From positions 1-37,964 of the forward strand of contig NZ_AFJI01000044.1 of NCBI RefSeq assembly GCF_000264785.1: a stretch of DNA of 37,964 nucleotides. The letters are read 5' to 3'. The position numbers were made by a program, and so were the translations under genes. This DNA comes from Edwardsiella ictaluri ATCC 33202. Lineage in GTDB: Bacteria; Pseudomonadota; Gammaproteobacteria; Enterobacterales; Enterobacteriaceae. This document shows positions 6,778-15,970 of this stretch, one piece after another; the stretch's first letter is position 1, and every line of letters begins with the position of its first letter. Below the pieces are notes generated by a model. The model was not told the DNA's origin and ran no database searches. It worked only from the letters and a program-made list of their open reading frames with translations.

Positions 6778-9648
6778 TTACAGTTTCCCTAACGCGTTCA
6801 GTATCTTCTCCGGAGTAAAGTGCCATTCACGCAGCCAAACCCCACAGGCGTCGTGAATCGCGGTGGCGATGGCCGGTGCAGCGCCGTTCACCCCAATTTC
6901 AGAGATCGACTTGGCACCGTATGGGCCAACCTGATCGTCGCTCGGTACCAGGAAAGCGCGGAAATCGCGCGGGATATCGCCGATCATCGGCGCGCCGTAG
7001 GTGCGCAGATCGCGGGTGATCGGCCGCCCCTCGCGGTCATAGCGGATCGCCTCGCTCATGCTGTGGCCGATGGCGCGCATGGTGGCGCCATAGATCTGCC
7101 CCAGCGCCAGCTCGGGGTTCACCGGGGTACCGCAGTCCAGCAGGGCATAGAACTTGTCCAATCGGATCTCGCCGGTGCGCACGTTCACCGCCACCTCGGC
7201 GAAGTTGGCCCCATAGGGGAAGGCAAAGTCCGGCGTAATATAGCTGGCCGTTGCCACCAGCGTACCGAAGCCGGTGCCGGTTTCCGCCTTGTGGGCGATA
7301 TCGGCATAGCTCACCTCGCCCCGCTTGCCGCGCACGATCCCCGGTGCGACCAGGGTGACATCCTCACGCGGCTCGCCGATCATCTGCGCGCCGTGGAACA
7401 GGATCTTCTCGCGCAGATTCTCCGCCGCCTTCTTGGCCGCGTTGCCGGAGAAGCAGGTGCCGGAAGAGGCGTAGGCCCCCTTATCAAACAGCGCATGGTC
7501 GGTATCGCCGGAGATAACATGGATCTCTGACATCGGACACATCAGCACCTCGGCCGCCAGCTTGTTGACCACCGTATCCAGACCGGTACCGATGTCAGCG
7601 CCGCCGGAGTGCACGATAAAGGTGCCATCAGACTCCAGTTTAATCATGCAGTTGGCCTGATCGATGTCAGGAATGCCCGACTTTTGCATGATGATCGCCA
7701 CCCCGCGTCCGACACGCCAGTCACCCTCGGCCGGCTTCGGCGCATCCCAGTCAATCAGTTCACGCCCCTTGCGCAGGATCGGCTCCAGCGCACAGCTGGC
7801 GGCAGAGGGGACCGAGGTCGGCATCTTGCCTTCGCCGATGGCGCCCAGGATTTTCAGCTCCTGTCCTTCATGCACCCGGTTCAGTTCGATGATATCCAGC
7901 AGGTCAATGCCCAGATGATCGGCCAGCTCGGCCAGCGCCATGGTCAGGGCAAAGTTCCCCTTCGGCGCCCCGTAGCCCTGATAGGCCCCGGTCGGGCAGA
8001 TGTTGCTGTAATAGGTGGTGACCTGGAAGTTGACGTTATCGCAGGGATAGAGCGGCAGCGACAGCGCCGGGCCGTTACTCGGCACCGTTAGGGAATGGTT
8101 GCCATAGGGGCCGGTGTTGGCGCGGAAGTCCATGTCGATGGCGGTCAGACGCCCCTCTTTGGTGGCGCCGATCTTCACCTTCACCTTGGCGACGTGGCGC
8201 GAGGTGTTGGCGATAAACTCCTCTTCTCGGGTATAGCGGAAGTAGACCGGACGCCCGGTGACGCAGGTCGCCCAGGCGCACACCTCTTCCAGCAGGATAT
8301 CCTGCTTGGAGCCGAAACCGCCGCCGACGCGCTCCTTGATGATGTGGACCTTGTTCTGCTTCATCCCGACGATGCGCGCCACCTGGCGGCGCACGTGCCA
8401 CGGCACCTGGGTGGAGGCATGCACCACCAGACGATCGCCGTCCATATAGGTGTAGCAGATGTGTGGCTCGGTCGGGCACTGCTGAGCCTGGGTAGACTCA
8501 TAGGTGCGTTCGATGACGACATCCGCCTGTGCGAAGCCCTGCTCCACGTCCCCGATACGACCGTGCACGCTGGCAGCAATATTGTCATGCGGGCGCGCCC
8601 CGATCGGGAAATTGATGATCATATGCTCGCCGCGCTGCGCCGAGCCCCGATTCTGCACCTCCAGATCGCCGGGGGCACCGTTCACATACACGATCGGCTC
8701 ATCATGGATCTGCGGGGCATCGTCGGCCATCGCCTCGTCAATGGACATCACCGGGCGCAGGATCTGATACTCCACCTCGATCAGCGCCAACGCCTCCAGC
8801 GCGGTAGCCTCGCTCTCCGCCACCACGGCGGCGACGCGATCGCCGACGTGGCGCATCTTCTTGCCAAACATGCGGCGATCGAGCGGCGACGGCTCCGGGG
8901 CGCTCTGTCCACCGGGGGTGTAATAGACATCCGGGCAGTTCAGATGGGTAATGACGTGCACCACGCCCGGCAGCGCCTCAGCCCGGCTGACGTCCAGACG
9001 AACGATCAGCGCATGGGGATGGGGACAGCGCAGCATCTTGATCACGCAGGCGTCCGCCGCGATGCGATCCTCGACGTAGCAGGGCTTGGCCTGCACCATC
9101 TTGGCCGCATCCACCTTTGGACAGTTTTTACCGACCACGCTCAGATCGTCGCGAAACTCGGGTGCCACCTCCATCTGATACAGCGGATCGCGCATTCGCG
9201 CCGCCGCCAGCGCCACCACCTGGTAAAACTGCTGATAACCGGCATCGCGGCTGAACAGCCCGGAGAGGGCATCATCGATATCTTGACGGCTCGGCGACGG
9301 AATACGCTCCAGCAGATCGGTCAGGATCAGCGCCGCCGCCGGATCGTTATAGCCGGACTGCACCACGCCCACGTCGACCATCGCCTGCTGCACCGGACTC
9401 AGCAGATTCCAGGCGCCGAGCGATTCGGCGGTACGCACCACCGCCCCTTCCAACTGGGCGGCGATCAGCAGGGAGGCGTTGATCACCACCCCGTCGAAGA
9501 TAATGGCATCGGAGCCGGCAAAGCCGAATCCATCGTCGCTGTTGCGGACAGAGTGCATGCCAAGTCCAAACAAGAGCTGCTGTACATTGTCGCCCGGCTG
9601 ACACGCCAGCGTGCGCGGGGTGCCGTTCAGCGTAAAGCGAATTGTCAT
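6778..9648 (-). CDS. xdhD: XdhD, molybdenum hydroxylase (xanthine dehydrogenase family, Mo-binding fusion subunit)
   Basis: At 956 residues it equals E. coli XdhD. Residues 1-155 correspond to the small Fe-S subunit and the rest to the molybdopterin subunit. The Fe-S part has lost its cysteines: the canonical CxxxxCGxC site reads HSVRNSDDGFGFAG (32-45), and the second-cluster QCGFC site reads QSGYN (97-101). The Mo part keeps GGGFGSKQ, the GAYQGYGAPKGN loop and a catalytic Glu near 917 in GAKSISEIG. With MocA, YqeB and YqeC nearby, it is probably a selenium-dependent molybdenum hydroxylase acting on purines; the exact substrate is not visible. GAGGGAGGAAG precedes the ATG, which overlaps the ygfM stop by 4 bases (ATGA), indicating translational coupling. 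Confidence 0.93.
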   Translation of the reverse strand: MTIRFTLNGTPRTLACQPGDNVQQLLFGLGMHSVRNSDDGFGFAGSDAIIFDGVVINASLLIAAQLEGAVVRTAESLGAWNLLSPVQQAMVDVGVVQSGYNDPAAALILTDLLERIPSPSRQDIDDALSGLFSRDAGYQQFYQVVALAAARMRDPLYQMEVAPEFRDDLSVVGKNCPKVDAAKMVQAKPCYVEDRIAADACVIKMLRCPHPHALIVRLDVSRAEALPGVVHVITHLNCPDVYYTPGGQSAPEPSPLDRRMFGKKMRHVGDRVAAVVAESEATALEALALIEVEYQILRPVMSIDEAMADDAPQIHDEPIVYVNGAPGDLEVQNRGSAQRGEHMIINFPIGARPHDNIAASVHGRIGDVEQGFAQADVVIERTYESTQAQQCPTEPHICYTYMDGDRLVVHASTQVPWHVRRQVARIVGMKQNKVHIIKERVGGGFGSKQDILLEEVCAWATCVTGRPVYFRYTREEEFIANTSRHVAKVKVKIGATKEGRLTAIDMDFRANTGPYGNHSLTVPSNGPALSLPLYPCDNVNFQVTTYYSNICPTGAYQGYGAPKGNFALTMALAELADHLGIDLLDIIELNRVHEGQELKILGAIGEGKMPTSVPSAASCALEPILRKGRELIDWDAPKPAEGDWRVGRGVAIIMQKSGIPDIDQANCMIKLESDGTFIVHSGGADIGTGLDTVVNKLAAEVLMCPMSEIHVISGDTDHALFDKGAYASSGTCFSGNAAKKAAENLREKILFHGAQMIGEPREDVTLVAPGIVRGKRGEVSYADIAHKAETGTGFGTLVATASYITPDFAFPYGANFAEVAVNVRTGEIRLDKFYALLDCGTPVNPELALGQIYGATMRAIGHSMSEAIRYDREGRPITRDLRTYGAPMIGDIPRDFRAFLVPSDDQVGPYGAKSISEIGVNGAAPAIATAIHDACGVWLREWHFTPEKILNALGKL

Positions 9649-10424
9649 TTTGCTTCCTCCCTCATCTGCTGGCAGTCCGCCAACAGTTCAGCCACCACTA
9701 CGCCCGCGATATAGCGCTTATACGCTTCGCTGCCACCCAGATCCGCGCCCGGCGCGATCGCGGCACCAACCGCCTGTGCCAGCGGCTCGCCCTCCAGGGC
9801 CAGCCCCTCCACGTCGCGCAGACGCTGCGGCCGAGAGGCGACGCCGTCCAGGGCGATACGTCGGCCCCCATCGCCCGGAAGCGCGACGGCCGCCGTCACC
9901 ACCGACCAGCCCGCCGCCGAACGGCTCACCTTACGGGTAGCGCAGCAGCGCAAGGGATCGTCGATGATCACCGCCGTTAACAGACGATCATCCGGGGCAG
10001 CCAGGTAATCCTCCAGCGCGATCACCGCGCCGTCGGCACTCTGCAGACGGGCATCCAACGCCAACAGCACCGGCGTCAGTACCGATTCGGCCTGGCAGGC
10101 CGCCAGCTCGCCGCCCAACGTAGACTGGTTGCGCAGATGGCGTGAATAGATAAAGCCCAGTGCATCCTGCAGCGCCTGGGGCAGCCGCGCCGTATCGCGC
10201 AGCTGCTGCAGCGTTGTCAGAGCGCCGAGGTGCAACGCGCCGCCATGCCAGGTAACCCGATCCAAACCTAGCCCTTTCAGGGAGATAGCCACCGTCTTCT
10301 CGGTGCGCGTGGGCGTGGCGTTTAATTTACTTCCTCCGGCGAAGTAAACAGCCCGATCCTGAAAGCGACGCTTAAGCTCCAACGCCTGCTCTACGGAGTC
10401 CGGCCGGAAAAATTGCTCAATCAT
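9645..10424 (-). CDS. ygfM: YgfM, FAD-binding subunit of the molybdenum hydroxylase
   Basis: This 259-residue protein has the FAD-binding (CoxM-like) fold of xanthine dehydrogenase medium subunits and the same length as E. coli YgfM. Visible marks are the N-terminal FAGGSKLN segment, equivalent to the AGGT flavin-binding loop, and RNQSTLGGELA, equivalent to the second flavin motif RNxATxGGN. It should pass electrons between XdhD and a partner. Because XdhD lacks Fe-S cysteines, the electron path in this complex is unclear; YgfK is a candidate partner. The ATG at 10424 has GAGGGTGG upstream. A terminator-like hairpin separates it from ssnA, while its 3' end overlaps xdhD. Confidence 0.92.
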   Translation of the reverse strand: MIEQFFRPDSVEQALELKRRFQDRAVYFAGGSKLNATPTRTEKTVAISLKGLGLDRVTWHGGALHLGALTTLQQLRDTARLPQALQDALGFIYSRHLRNQSTLGGELAACQAESVLTPVLLALDARLQSADGAVIALEDYLAAPDDRLLTAVIIDDPLRCCATRKVSRSAAGWSVVTAAVALPGDGGRRIALDGVASRPQRLRDVEGLALEGEPLAQAVGAAIAPGADLGGSEAYKRYIAGVVVAELLADCQQMREEAK

Positions 10425-10442
10425 GTTCCACCCTCTTTGTGT

Positions 10443-10474
10443 AAAACCGCACGGGCCAAAGCCCGCGCGGTTTT
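10443..10474 (-). terminator. Hairpin between ssnA and ygfM, terminator or attenuator
   Basis: On the minus strand arms of 14 bases (one mismatch) close a 4-base loop and end in TTTT, directly upstream of the ygfM ribosome-binding site. AAAACCGC and GCGGTTTT form the outer arms and GGGC/GCCC the inner ones. It lies 6 bases past the ssnA stop. It should lower read-through from ygfK-ssnA into ygfM-xdhD, although the U-run is short. Confidence 0.65.
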
Positions 10475-10480
10475 ATGGTC

Positions 10481-11809
10481 TCAGTTCAGTGCATCCATAC
10501 GCTGCCACATCTTGGCGGCGACCCTGCGGGCTTCGGCGTAAATTGGCTCAACGTCAAACGGGAATGCGCGATTCTCATACACCATCACCCCTTCGACCAT
10601 CACGCTGTGCACGCTGGATGAACCCAGGCCGAAGGCCAGATGTCCACCGATGTTCTGTGCCGCCAGCGGCGTCGGTGACGGATAATCACAGATGGTCAGA
10701 TCCGCCTTATAACCCGCCTCCAAACGGCCAAAGCGGGCGCCAAAGTTACGGCCAAGCAGCTGGTTGCCGTTGTACAGGAAGCGGGTAAAGCTGTCCGGCC
10801 ACAGCGGGCCGCCGGCATCGCGGTGTTTAAAGAAGGCAAACTTCAGCTCTTCAAACATGTCCGCGCCGATGCCGTCGGTACCGAGCGCCAGATTGCGATA
10901 CTGCGCCAGACGCTGGTTGTAGCCCACGTGGTTATTCATATTGGAGCGAGCGTTGTGCACCAGGAAAGCATCCTGCTCGTTGAGGATGCGGATGTCCTCA
11001 TCAGAGAGATACAGCCCGTGGGCCAACAGGGTCTTATCGTTAATCAGGTCATACTCGGCCAGACGCACCACCAGATCCTGCCCATATTTATCGTGGCCAT
11101 GGGATACATCATAGCGATCCTCCGCCGCGTGAATATGCAGCCCACGCCCGGTGGCGCGCAGGGCCTCCCGCAGCATATCCAGACCGGCGTTGGAGACAGT
11201 AAACGGCGCGTGGGCACCGATGTGTGCTTCCACCAGGTAGGGTTCGTTCCCCTTCGCCTTGGCGTCGTCGATCAGGTGGGCGAAGCGGATATTCTCCTCA
11301 ACCCCCGCCTGCAGCTCACGAGTACCGCCGTTGCGGTCGGTAGTCTCGAAGCAGGTCATACCACGCAGACCGGCCTTCAGAAATCCCTGGCGCAGGGTTG
11401 CCAGAGAGCCGGCGATATAGTTGGGCGAGGCGTGATGGTCTATCACCGCGGTACAGCCGCTCTTAATCGCCTCCAGCGAGCAGATCAGCCCACTGTAGTA
11501 CAGCGACTCCTCATCCAGCGCCCGATCCAGGCGCCACCACAGGTTCTTCAGAGTGGAGATAAAGTCCGGGCACGGCGCGATGTTGGCCATGATGCCGCGC
11601 GACAGACCGGAGTAGAAATGGTTGTGGGCGCAGACGATGCCCGGCATCACCAGACGCCCGTGCATCTCCTTAACCCGTGCTTCGGGGTACTGCGTGCGCA
11701 GGTTGTCACCCACGGCGCGGATCTCCGCGCCGTCGATGGCGATATCAACCCCTTCCAGGACCCGCGCCGGCTCAAACTGTACGGCGGTGACGTTTTTCAG
11801 AATCAGCAT
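10481..11809 (-). CDS. ssnA: SsnA, amidohydrolase-family aminohydrolase
   Basis: The start is set at the ATG at 11809 (MLILKNVTAV), which gives 442 residues, the E. coli SsnA length. GGAGGA lies 6 bases upstream, inside the last ygfK codons. The longer in-frame extension to 11875 has no homology. The protein is a metal-dependent hydrolase of the cytosine deaminase/atrazine chlorohydrolase type: an HNH metal pair in CAHNHFYSG, His residues in HIHAAED and AHGLYL, and Asp in GTDGIG. It is thought to act on a ring-opened or dihydro-purine intermediate; the exact reaction is not evident from sequence. Only two bases separate it from the ygfK stop, so translation is coupled. Confidence 0.93.
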   Translation of the reverse strand: MLILKNVTAVQFEPARVLEGVDIAIDGAEIRAVGDNLRTQYPEARVKEMHGRLVMPGIVCAHNHFYSGLSRGIMANIAPCPDFISTLKNLWWRLDRALDEESLYYSGLICSLEAIKSGCTAVIDHHASPNYIAGSLATLRQGFLKAGLRGMTCFETTDRNGGTRELQAGVEENIRFAHLIDDAKAKGNEPYLVEAHIGAHAPFTVSNAGLDMLREALRATGRGLHIHAAEDRYDVSHGHDKYGQDLVVRLAEYDLINDKTLLAHGLYLSDEDIRILNEQDAFLVHNARSNMNNHVGYNQRLAQYRNLALGTDGIGADMFEELKFAFFKHRDAGGPLWPDSFTRFLYNGNQLLGRNFGARFGRLEAGYKADLTICDYPSPTPLAAQNIGGHLAFGLGSSSVHSVMVEGVMVYENRAFPFDVEPIYAEARRVAAKMWQRMDALN

Positions 11810-11811
11810 GG

Positions 11812-14800
11812 TTATTCCTCCACCCGGCCCAGCAGATAGTGATGATGGCGATGAACGTGGCTGATGATGCGGCACATGTCGCTGAGCGCCGATGGCACCT
11901 CGGCGAATTCGCCCGCCTCGTCGATGCGCAGCTGCCAGATCTGCGCATCCTGACGCACGCTCACCTGAGATCCCTCAACCAGAAATCCGGGGTTGGTGCT
12001 ATTGGTAAAATCCTGCGCCAGGCTGAAGATGGTGATCTTGTCTTTATAGGGTTTCCCCTGCCACGGACAGAACTGGGCGCAGTTGCCACATTCGTTGCAG
12101 TAGGCGTCAATATGCAGGGTCTGGAAACGGTTCTGGAATCCCGGCACTGCGATGGAGACGTTGGCGCGGTTCGGACAGACATCCACGCACTTGCTGCAGA
12201 CGTAGTTACACTCCAGGCAGCGCTGCGCCTCCTGTGCCACGAAGGCGTCGCGGTCATCTTTGTCCACCAGCGTGACAGAGATCGCCCCTTTGCGCTGGTA
12301 GATGCGCGCCGGATCGACGTTGTTCCAGTACTTATCGCCGTAGCTGCTCGCAATGCTCTCCCGCGCCAGAATTGCATCTGTTGCCCGGCGGGCGGTACCG
12401 ATGGCAGCTACGATAGACGACGGTCCACTTTGCACATCACCGATTAGGAATACATTCTCACGTGCTGTTTCACCGCTGGTGTCGCGCACCGCCGGCCAGC
12501 CGCTGTCGTCCAATGGAACCCCCATCGCCGCCAGGCGCTCGCAGTCAGCCTGCTCGCCGATCGCGGTGATCAGGGCATCCATCTGCAGCGTCACGGTGCG
12601 GTCCGTCGCGACCGGACGGCGACGCCCCTGCGCATCCGGCTCGCCGAGCGCCATGACGCGCGCTACCAGGGTGCCGTCCTGCTCGAAGCGCTCCGGGTTG
12701 GTCAGGAACATGAATTTCACCCCGTCCTCCAGCGCCTCCTGGTACTCCTCGCGGTAGGCTGGCATCTCGTTCAGGGTGCGGCGGTAGAGCACCGTGACAT
12801 CTTCGACCCCCGGCACACGCAGGGCGGCGCGGGCGCAGTCCATCGCCGTGTTACCGGCGCCGACCACCGCCACATGTTTGCCCAGCTTCAGCACGACGCC
12901 GTTGTTGTAGTCACGCAGGAACGGCAGAGAGCGATAGACATTACGGTTGTCGCCCTCAAGACGCACGCCGCTATTCTTATCGGTCCCAACCCCGACCAGC
13001 ACATAGGCGAAACCCTGCTGCTGCAGCTGCTCGACCGTCAGCTGCGGATCGCAGCCAAATTCAAACTTCACGCCGTGATCGGCGACAAACTCGATATCGT
13101 GGGCGATCAGTTCGCCCGGGATGCGGAACTGCGGAATGATGTTCTTCACCACCCCACCGGCGTTGGCCTCGCGCTCAAACAGGGTCACCGGATGCCCGGC
13201 GCGGGCCAGGAAGTAACCGGCGGAGAGGCCGGCGGGACCGGCACCGATCACCGCCACCGGGTGCTTGTTCCCGGAGCCGGCCGGCTTGTGCCAGCGCTGC
13301 TTGTACTCTTGCCAGCCGCGCTCCAATGCCACCTTCTTCAACTCGCGGATATTCAGCGCACTGTCATAGTCCAGACGGGTACAGTTGTACTGGCACTGGT
13401 GGTCGCAGATATGGCCGGTAATCGCCGGCAGCGCGTTGCGCTGATAGATCACCGCCAGCGCATCGGCGTAGCGCCCTTCGCCTATCAGGCGGATATACTC
13501 CGGAATGTCCTGCTTGATGGCGCAGGCGGTGACGCAGGGCGCCACATAGCAGTCGGTCTGCGGCAGCGGGCCGCCGGCGTCGATGCGATCATCGGACTTC
13601 CACTGCTTCTGGGTATACTCCATGCTGACAGCACGGGCGGCCAGTGCCTCCAGCCGGGCGACATCCACCTTCGGCATATCCCAGTATTCGGAGCGATCCA
13701 GCTCACGCATGCACTCGGTCAGCCGCAGGTAGCCGCCCGGCTTCAGCAGGTCGGTCGCCATGGTGATCGGCCGGATACCCGTCTCAAAAATATCGCGGAT
13801 GTTGAATTTACTGGCGCCACCGGAGTAGGAGATCGGCAGCTCGCCGTTAAAGGCGCGCGACAGCACCGCCGCCACATTGATGGAAAGCGGGAACAGCGCG
13901 CGACCGGACATGTACATCTCTCCGCCGGGCAGCGCGCCTTTATTGTTGATGGTGCCCAGGGTATTGGTCAGCTTAACGCCAAAGCTCAGCTGCTTCTCCC
14001 GCCCCAGCGTCATCAGGCGCTTCAACATCTCCAGCGCCTGCGCCAGCTTCAGATCGTGATCGAAGGACTCCTCTTTCAGGCCGATGTAGTCAAAGCCACA
14101 GGTATCGAGGATCTCGCGCACCCGCGCATAGCCCAGCAGGGTCGGGTTCAGCTTCACAAAAGTGTTCAGCTGCTTCTCTTCCAACATGTAGCGGCAGATG
14201 GCTTCAATCTCGTCCGGTGGGCAGCCGTGCATGGTCGACAGGGTGACGCCGTGCGCCATGTCCGCGGGAATAGCCGCAGCCAGCGCCGCCAGACGATCGC
14301 GCCGCTCAGCCAGCCCCAGCCGGGCCAGGAAGGACTCATCGCCGACCCAGCGCGCCAGGATGCGGCGGTACTCAGCAAACTTGGGATGTGTGGCAGAGTC
14401 CATCATGTCGTGAATAAACTGCTGCATCGGCGGCTGTTTGATACCGTCGAGGTTATATCCCACGCTCATGTTGAAAATAAATGATTTCGCCTCACCCTGA
14501 GTACGCGGATCAAAGATCTCCTCCAGCAGATGCAGGGCGAACCAGGCTTTCAGATACTCATCGTGTGCCTTCAGCAACGTGAACTCGGTGGACCACTCCG
14601 TGTTGAAGCACTCGTCCTCCGCATCGATACAGGGTTTATCCAGCTCCAGACGATCGAGGATCTGTACGGTTTTCAGTTCGATAAAACGACCACCGGTCAG
14701 CCAGGAGACGATAATGTTTTGCGCCAGCTGGGTATGGGGGCCAGCGGCAGGGCCGATGGGGGTCTCACAGGTTTCACCGAACACCTTGATCAGGCGCTGA

Positions 14801-14919
14801 TTATCCTTACGGTAAAACTGCTGCTCGGGAATACCAAAGATAGAGCGGCTTTGATGGTATTCATCAAAAATGCGCGTCAGAAGCTCCTCAAACGGAACAG
14901 GACGCATAATATCACCCAT
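11812..14919 (-). CDS. ygfK: YgfK, multi-domain Fe-S/flavin oxidoreductase of purine catabolism
   Basis: The ATG at 14919 ([10 protein letters not shown]) is chosen over the longer frame because it has AAGGAG 6 bases upstream and matches E. coli YgfK; the product is 1035 residues. Residues 1-440 resemble the TIM-barrel of dihydropyrimidine/dihydroorotate dehydrogenases ([24 protein letters not shown]). Residues 455-530 carry Cys457/462/466 and Cys505/509/513, as in the GltD-type Fe-S domain. Residues 553-835 form an FAD/NAD(P) unit with GAGPAG at 559, GAGN at 687 and LIGDV at 825. A ferredoxin domain has Cys901/904/908/911/915 and Cys941/944/947/951. This architecture fits NAD(P)H-linked reduction of an oxidised purine such as urate. 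A sigma-54-type promoter lies upstream. Confidence 0.92.
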   Translation of the reverse strand: MGDIMRPVPFEELLTRIFDEYHQSRSIFGIPEQQFYRKDNQRLIKVFGETCETPIGPAAGPHTQLAQNIIVSWLTGGRFIELKTVQILDRLELDKPCIDAEDECFNTEWSTEFTLLKAHDEYLKAWFALHLLEEIFDPRTQGEAKSFIFNMSVGYNLDGIKQPPMQQFIHDMMDSATHPKFAEYRRILARWVGDESFLARLGLAERRDRLAALAAAIPADMAHGVTLSTMHGCPPDEIEAICRYMLEEKQLNTFVKLNPTLLGYARVREILDTCGFDYIGLKEESFDHDLKLAQALEMLKRLMTLGREKQLSFGVKLTNTLGTINNKGALPGGEMYMSGRALFPLSINVAAVLSRAFNGELPISYSGGASKFNIRDIFETGIRPITMATDLLKPGGYLRLTECMRELDRSEYWDMPKVDVARLEALAARAVSMEYTQKQWKSDDRIDAGGPLPQTDCYVAPCVTACAIKQDIPEYIRLIGEGRYADALAVIYQRNALPAITGHICDHQCQYNCTRLDYDSALNIRELKKVALERGWQEYKQRWHKPAGSGNKHPVAVIGAGPAGLSAGYFLARAGHPVTLFEREANAGGVVKNIIPQFRIPGELIAHDIEFVADHGVKFEFGCDPQLTVEQLQQQGFAYVLVGVGTDKNSGVRLEGDNRNVYRSLPFLRDYNNGVVLKLGKHVAVVGAGNTAMDCARAALRVPGVEDVTVLYRRTLNEMPAYREEYQEALEDGVKFMFLTNPERFEQDGTLVARVMALGEPDAQGRRRPVATDRTVTLQMDALITAIGEQADCERLAAMGVPLDDSGWPAVRDTSGETARENVFLIGDVQSGPSSIVAAIGTARRATDAILARESIASSYGDKYWNNVDPARIYQRKGAISVTLVDKDDRDAFVAQEAQRCLECNYVCSKCVDVCPNRANVSIAVPGFQNRFQTLHIDAYCNECGNCAQFCPWQGKPYKDKITIFSLAQDFTNSTNPGFLVEGSQVSVRQDAQIWQLRIDEAGEFAEVPSALSDMCRIISHVHRHHHYLLGRVEE

Positions 14920-15001
14920 GACTCTCTCCTTGCTGCGACATAACGCTGATATCGATTTACCGGGGTGCGTCCCGCGCACACCGGCGGCTATCCAGACATC
15001 A

Positions 15002-15016
15002 GCAACAATCACGCCA
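15002..15016 (-). promoter_or_regulatory. Candidate sigma-54 (RpoN) promoter of ygfK
   Basis: The minus strand reads TGGCGT-GATTG-TTGC, against the consensus TGGCAC-N5-TTGC. The invariant GG and GC are present at the correct 10-base spacing, and the -12 half is perfect. Transcription would begin near 14990, leaving a leader of about 70 bases to the ygfK start. Confidence 0.65.
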
Positions 15017-15086
15017 GATGTTTATTCCTATTCCTTGGATGATAAAAATCGTGAGTAATATCTAATTGTTTTATCTATTTGTGAAA

Positions 15087-15102
15087 TGGCTCACACGAGC
15101 CA
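15087..15102. promoter_or_regulatory. Inverted repeat upstream of the ygfK promoter, candidate activator site
   Basis: TGGCTC-ACAC-GAGCCA is a perfect 6-bp inverted repeat about 70 bp upstream of the sigma-54-type element. It could bind YgeV; this is an inference from position and symmetry only. Confidence 0.35.
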
Positions 15103-15126
15103 AATGAGAATATAAATCAATAAACC

Positions 15127-15145
15127 GCGGTGGCCTCTACACCGC
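15127..15145. promoter_or_regulatory. Second inverted repeat upstream of ygfK
   Basis: GCGGTG and CACCGC are perfect 6-base arms separated by 7 bases, about 110 bp upstream of the sigma-54-type element. It may be a second activator site or a small hairpin. Confidence 0.3.
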
Positions 15146-15262
15146 TTATTCAGCAACGATGAGATTATCAAAAAAAGAGAGGCCGTATCACTTTGATATG
15201 CGAATTCTTCGATAATTATTTTAACTGTGAGCGCAATCGCTTAAATATAAAAAGCAAACCTC

Positions 15263-15856
15263 TTACTTACCCAATAGCAATTGATAAGCCTGCGGTGTAT
15301 CGACATCCAGAATAATTTCAGGCGTATTTATATCAAGATAACGATAATCCTTTGCTAACAAATATTCACGCATGCTGCGCTGGGGATAAAATTGCCCGGC
15401 CTGTGGCAACAGCACACGCGGTAGCAGCACAGGGTGGCCAGGGATCCCCCGATAGCGCGGTATCAGGGCATAAGGGCCACGCTGCTGCCACAGGCGGAAA
15501 AACAGCGCTGGCGTCAAACAGGGAATATCGCCATGGCTAATAAAGCAGTAATCGCTTTGTACCGCCGCGGCGCCACAGTGGACGGAAGAGAATAACCCTC
15601 TGTGATAATCTGGATTAACCACCGTACGAATTCTCGGATGGTTACCGTAGCGCTGCAACAATTCATCCGCACGATAACCAACCACCAATATAATTTGCTG
15701 ACAAAACCCCAATGCGTTATTAATACTGGCATCCAGAAGGGTGCCACCGCGATAGGGCAGCATCATTTTCCACTGCCCCATCCGTGAGGAGAGTCCCGCG
15801 GCGGTAATGATTCCATCTACCGCCTTGGGAATAATATTCTCTGTTAGCTGCATCAT
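15263..15856 (-). CDS. mocA: MocA, molybdenum cofactor cytidylyltransferase
   Basis: This 197-residue nucleotidyltransferase matches E. coli MocA (YgfJ, 192 aa). It transfers CMP from CTP to molybdopterin-Mo to form the cytosine dinucleotide cofactor needed by xanthine-dehydrogenase-type enzymes. The Rossmann-like fold is marked by TAAGLSSRMGQWKMMLP near residues 18-34, the acidic HGDIP motif near 108 and GHPVLL near 139, with DVDTP near the C-terminus. Two ATG codons are adjacent (15856 and 15853), with only a weak GGGAA upstream. It is transcribed divergently from yqeC-yqeB, 114 bp apart, and leads into the ygfK-xdhD genes it serves. The codon use is more AT-rich than that of its neighbours. 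Confidence 0.92.
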   Translation of the reverse strand: MMQLTENIIPKAVDGIITAAGLSSRMGQWKMMLPYRGGTLLDASINNALGFCQQIILVVGYRADELLQRYGNHPRIRTVVNPDYHRGLFSSVHCGAAAVQSDYCFISHGDIPCLTPALFFRLWQQRGPYALIPRYRGIPGHPVLLPRVLLPQAGQFYPQRSMREYLLAKDYRYLDINTPEIILDVDTPQAYQLLLGK

Positions 15857-15970
15857 TCTATTTTCCCAATGGATTAGGAGCAGTAGCGCCGTACCCTGTT
15901 GACATCATGATCGCAATTGCAGCCGTTAATATTGACGCCAAACACGGCGTCCGGGAACGGATGCAACACG

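Larger units (their letters stand above)
14920..15262. other. ygfK upstream regulatory region (343 bp, no gene)
   Basis: This AT-rich gap holds a sigma-54-type promoter element (15002-15016) and two short inverted repeats (15087-15102 and 15127-15145) at distances usual for activator sites of sigma-54 promoters. The part next to mocA (15180-15262) is very AT-rich, and no convincing terminator for mocA is visible. No open frame here looks real. Confidence 0.6.

Noticed and set aside
8095..9714. A 539-codon plus-strand open frame opposite xdhD and ygfM
   Set aside because: It is the antisense shadow of real genes: composition is rich in His/Arg/Gln/Gly with no domain, and the opposite strand is full-length XdhD.
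12874..14484. A 536-codon plus-strand open frame opposite ygfK
   Set aside because: Same reason: an antisense shadow in GC-rich DNA with no ribosome-binding site or family resemblance.
15899..15932. TTGACA and TAATAT upstream of yqeC as a sigma-70 promoter
   Set aside because: The spacing is 22 bases, too long for a normal sigma-70 promoter.
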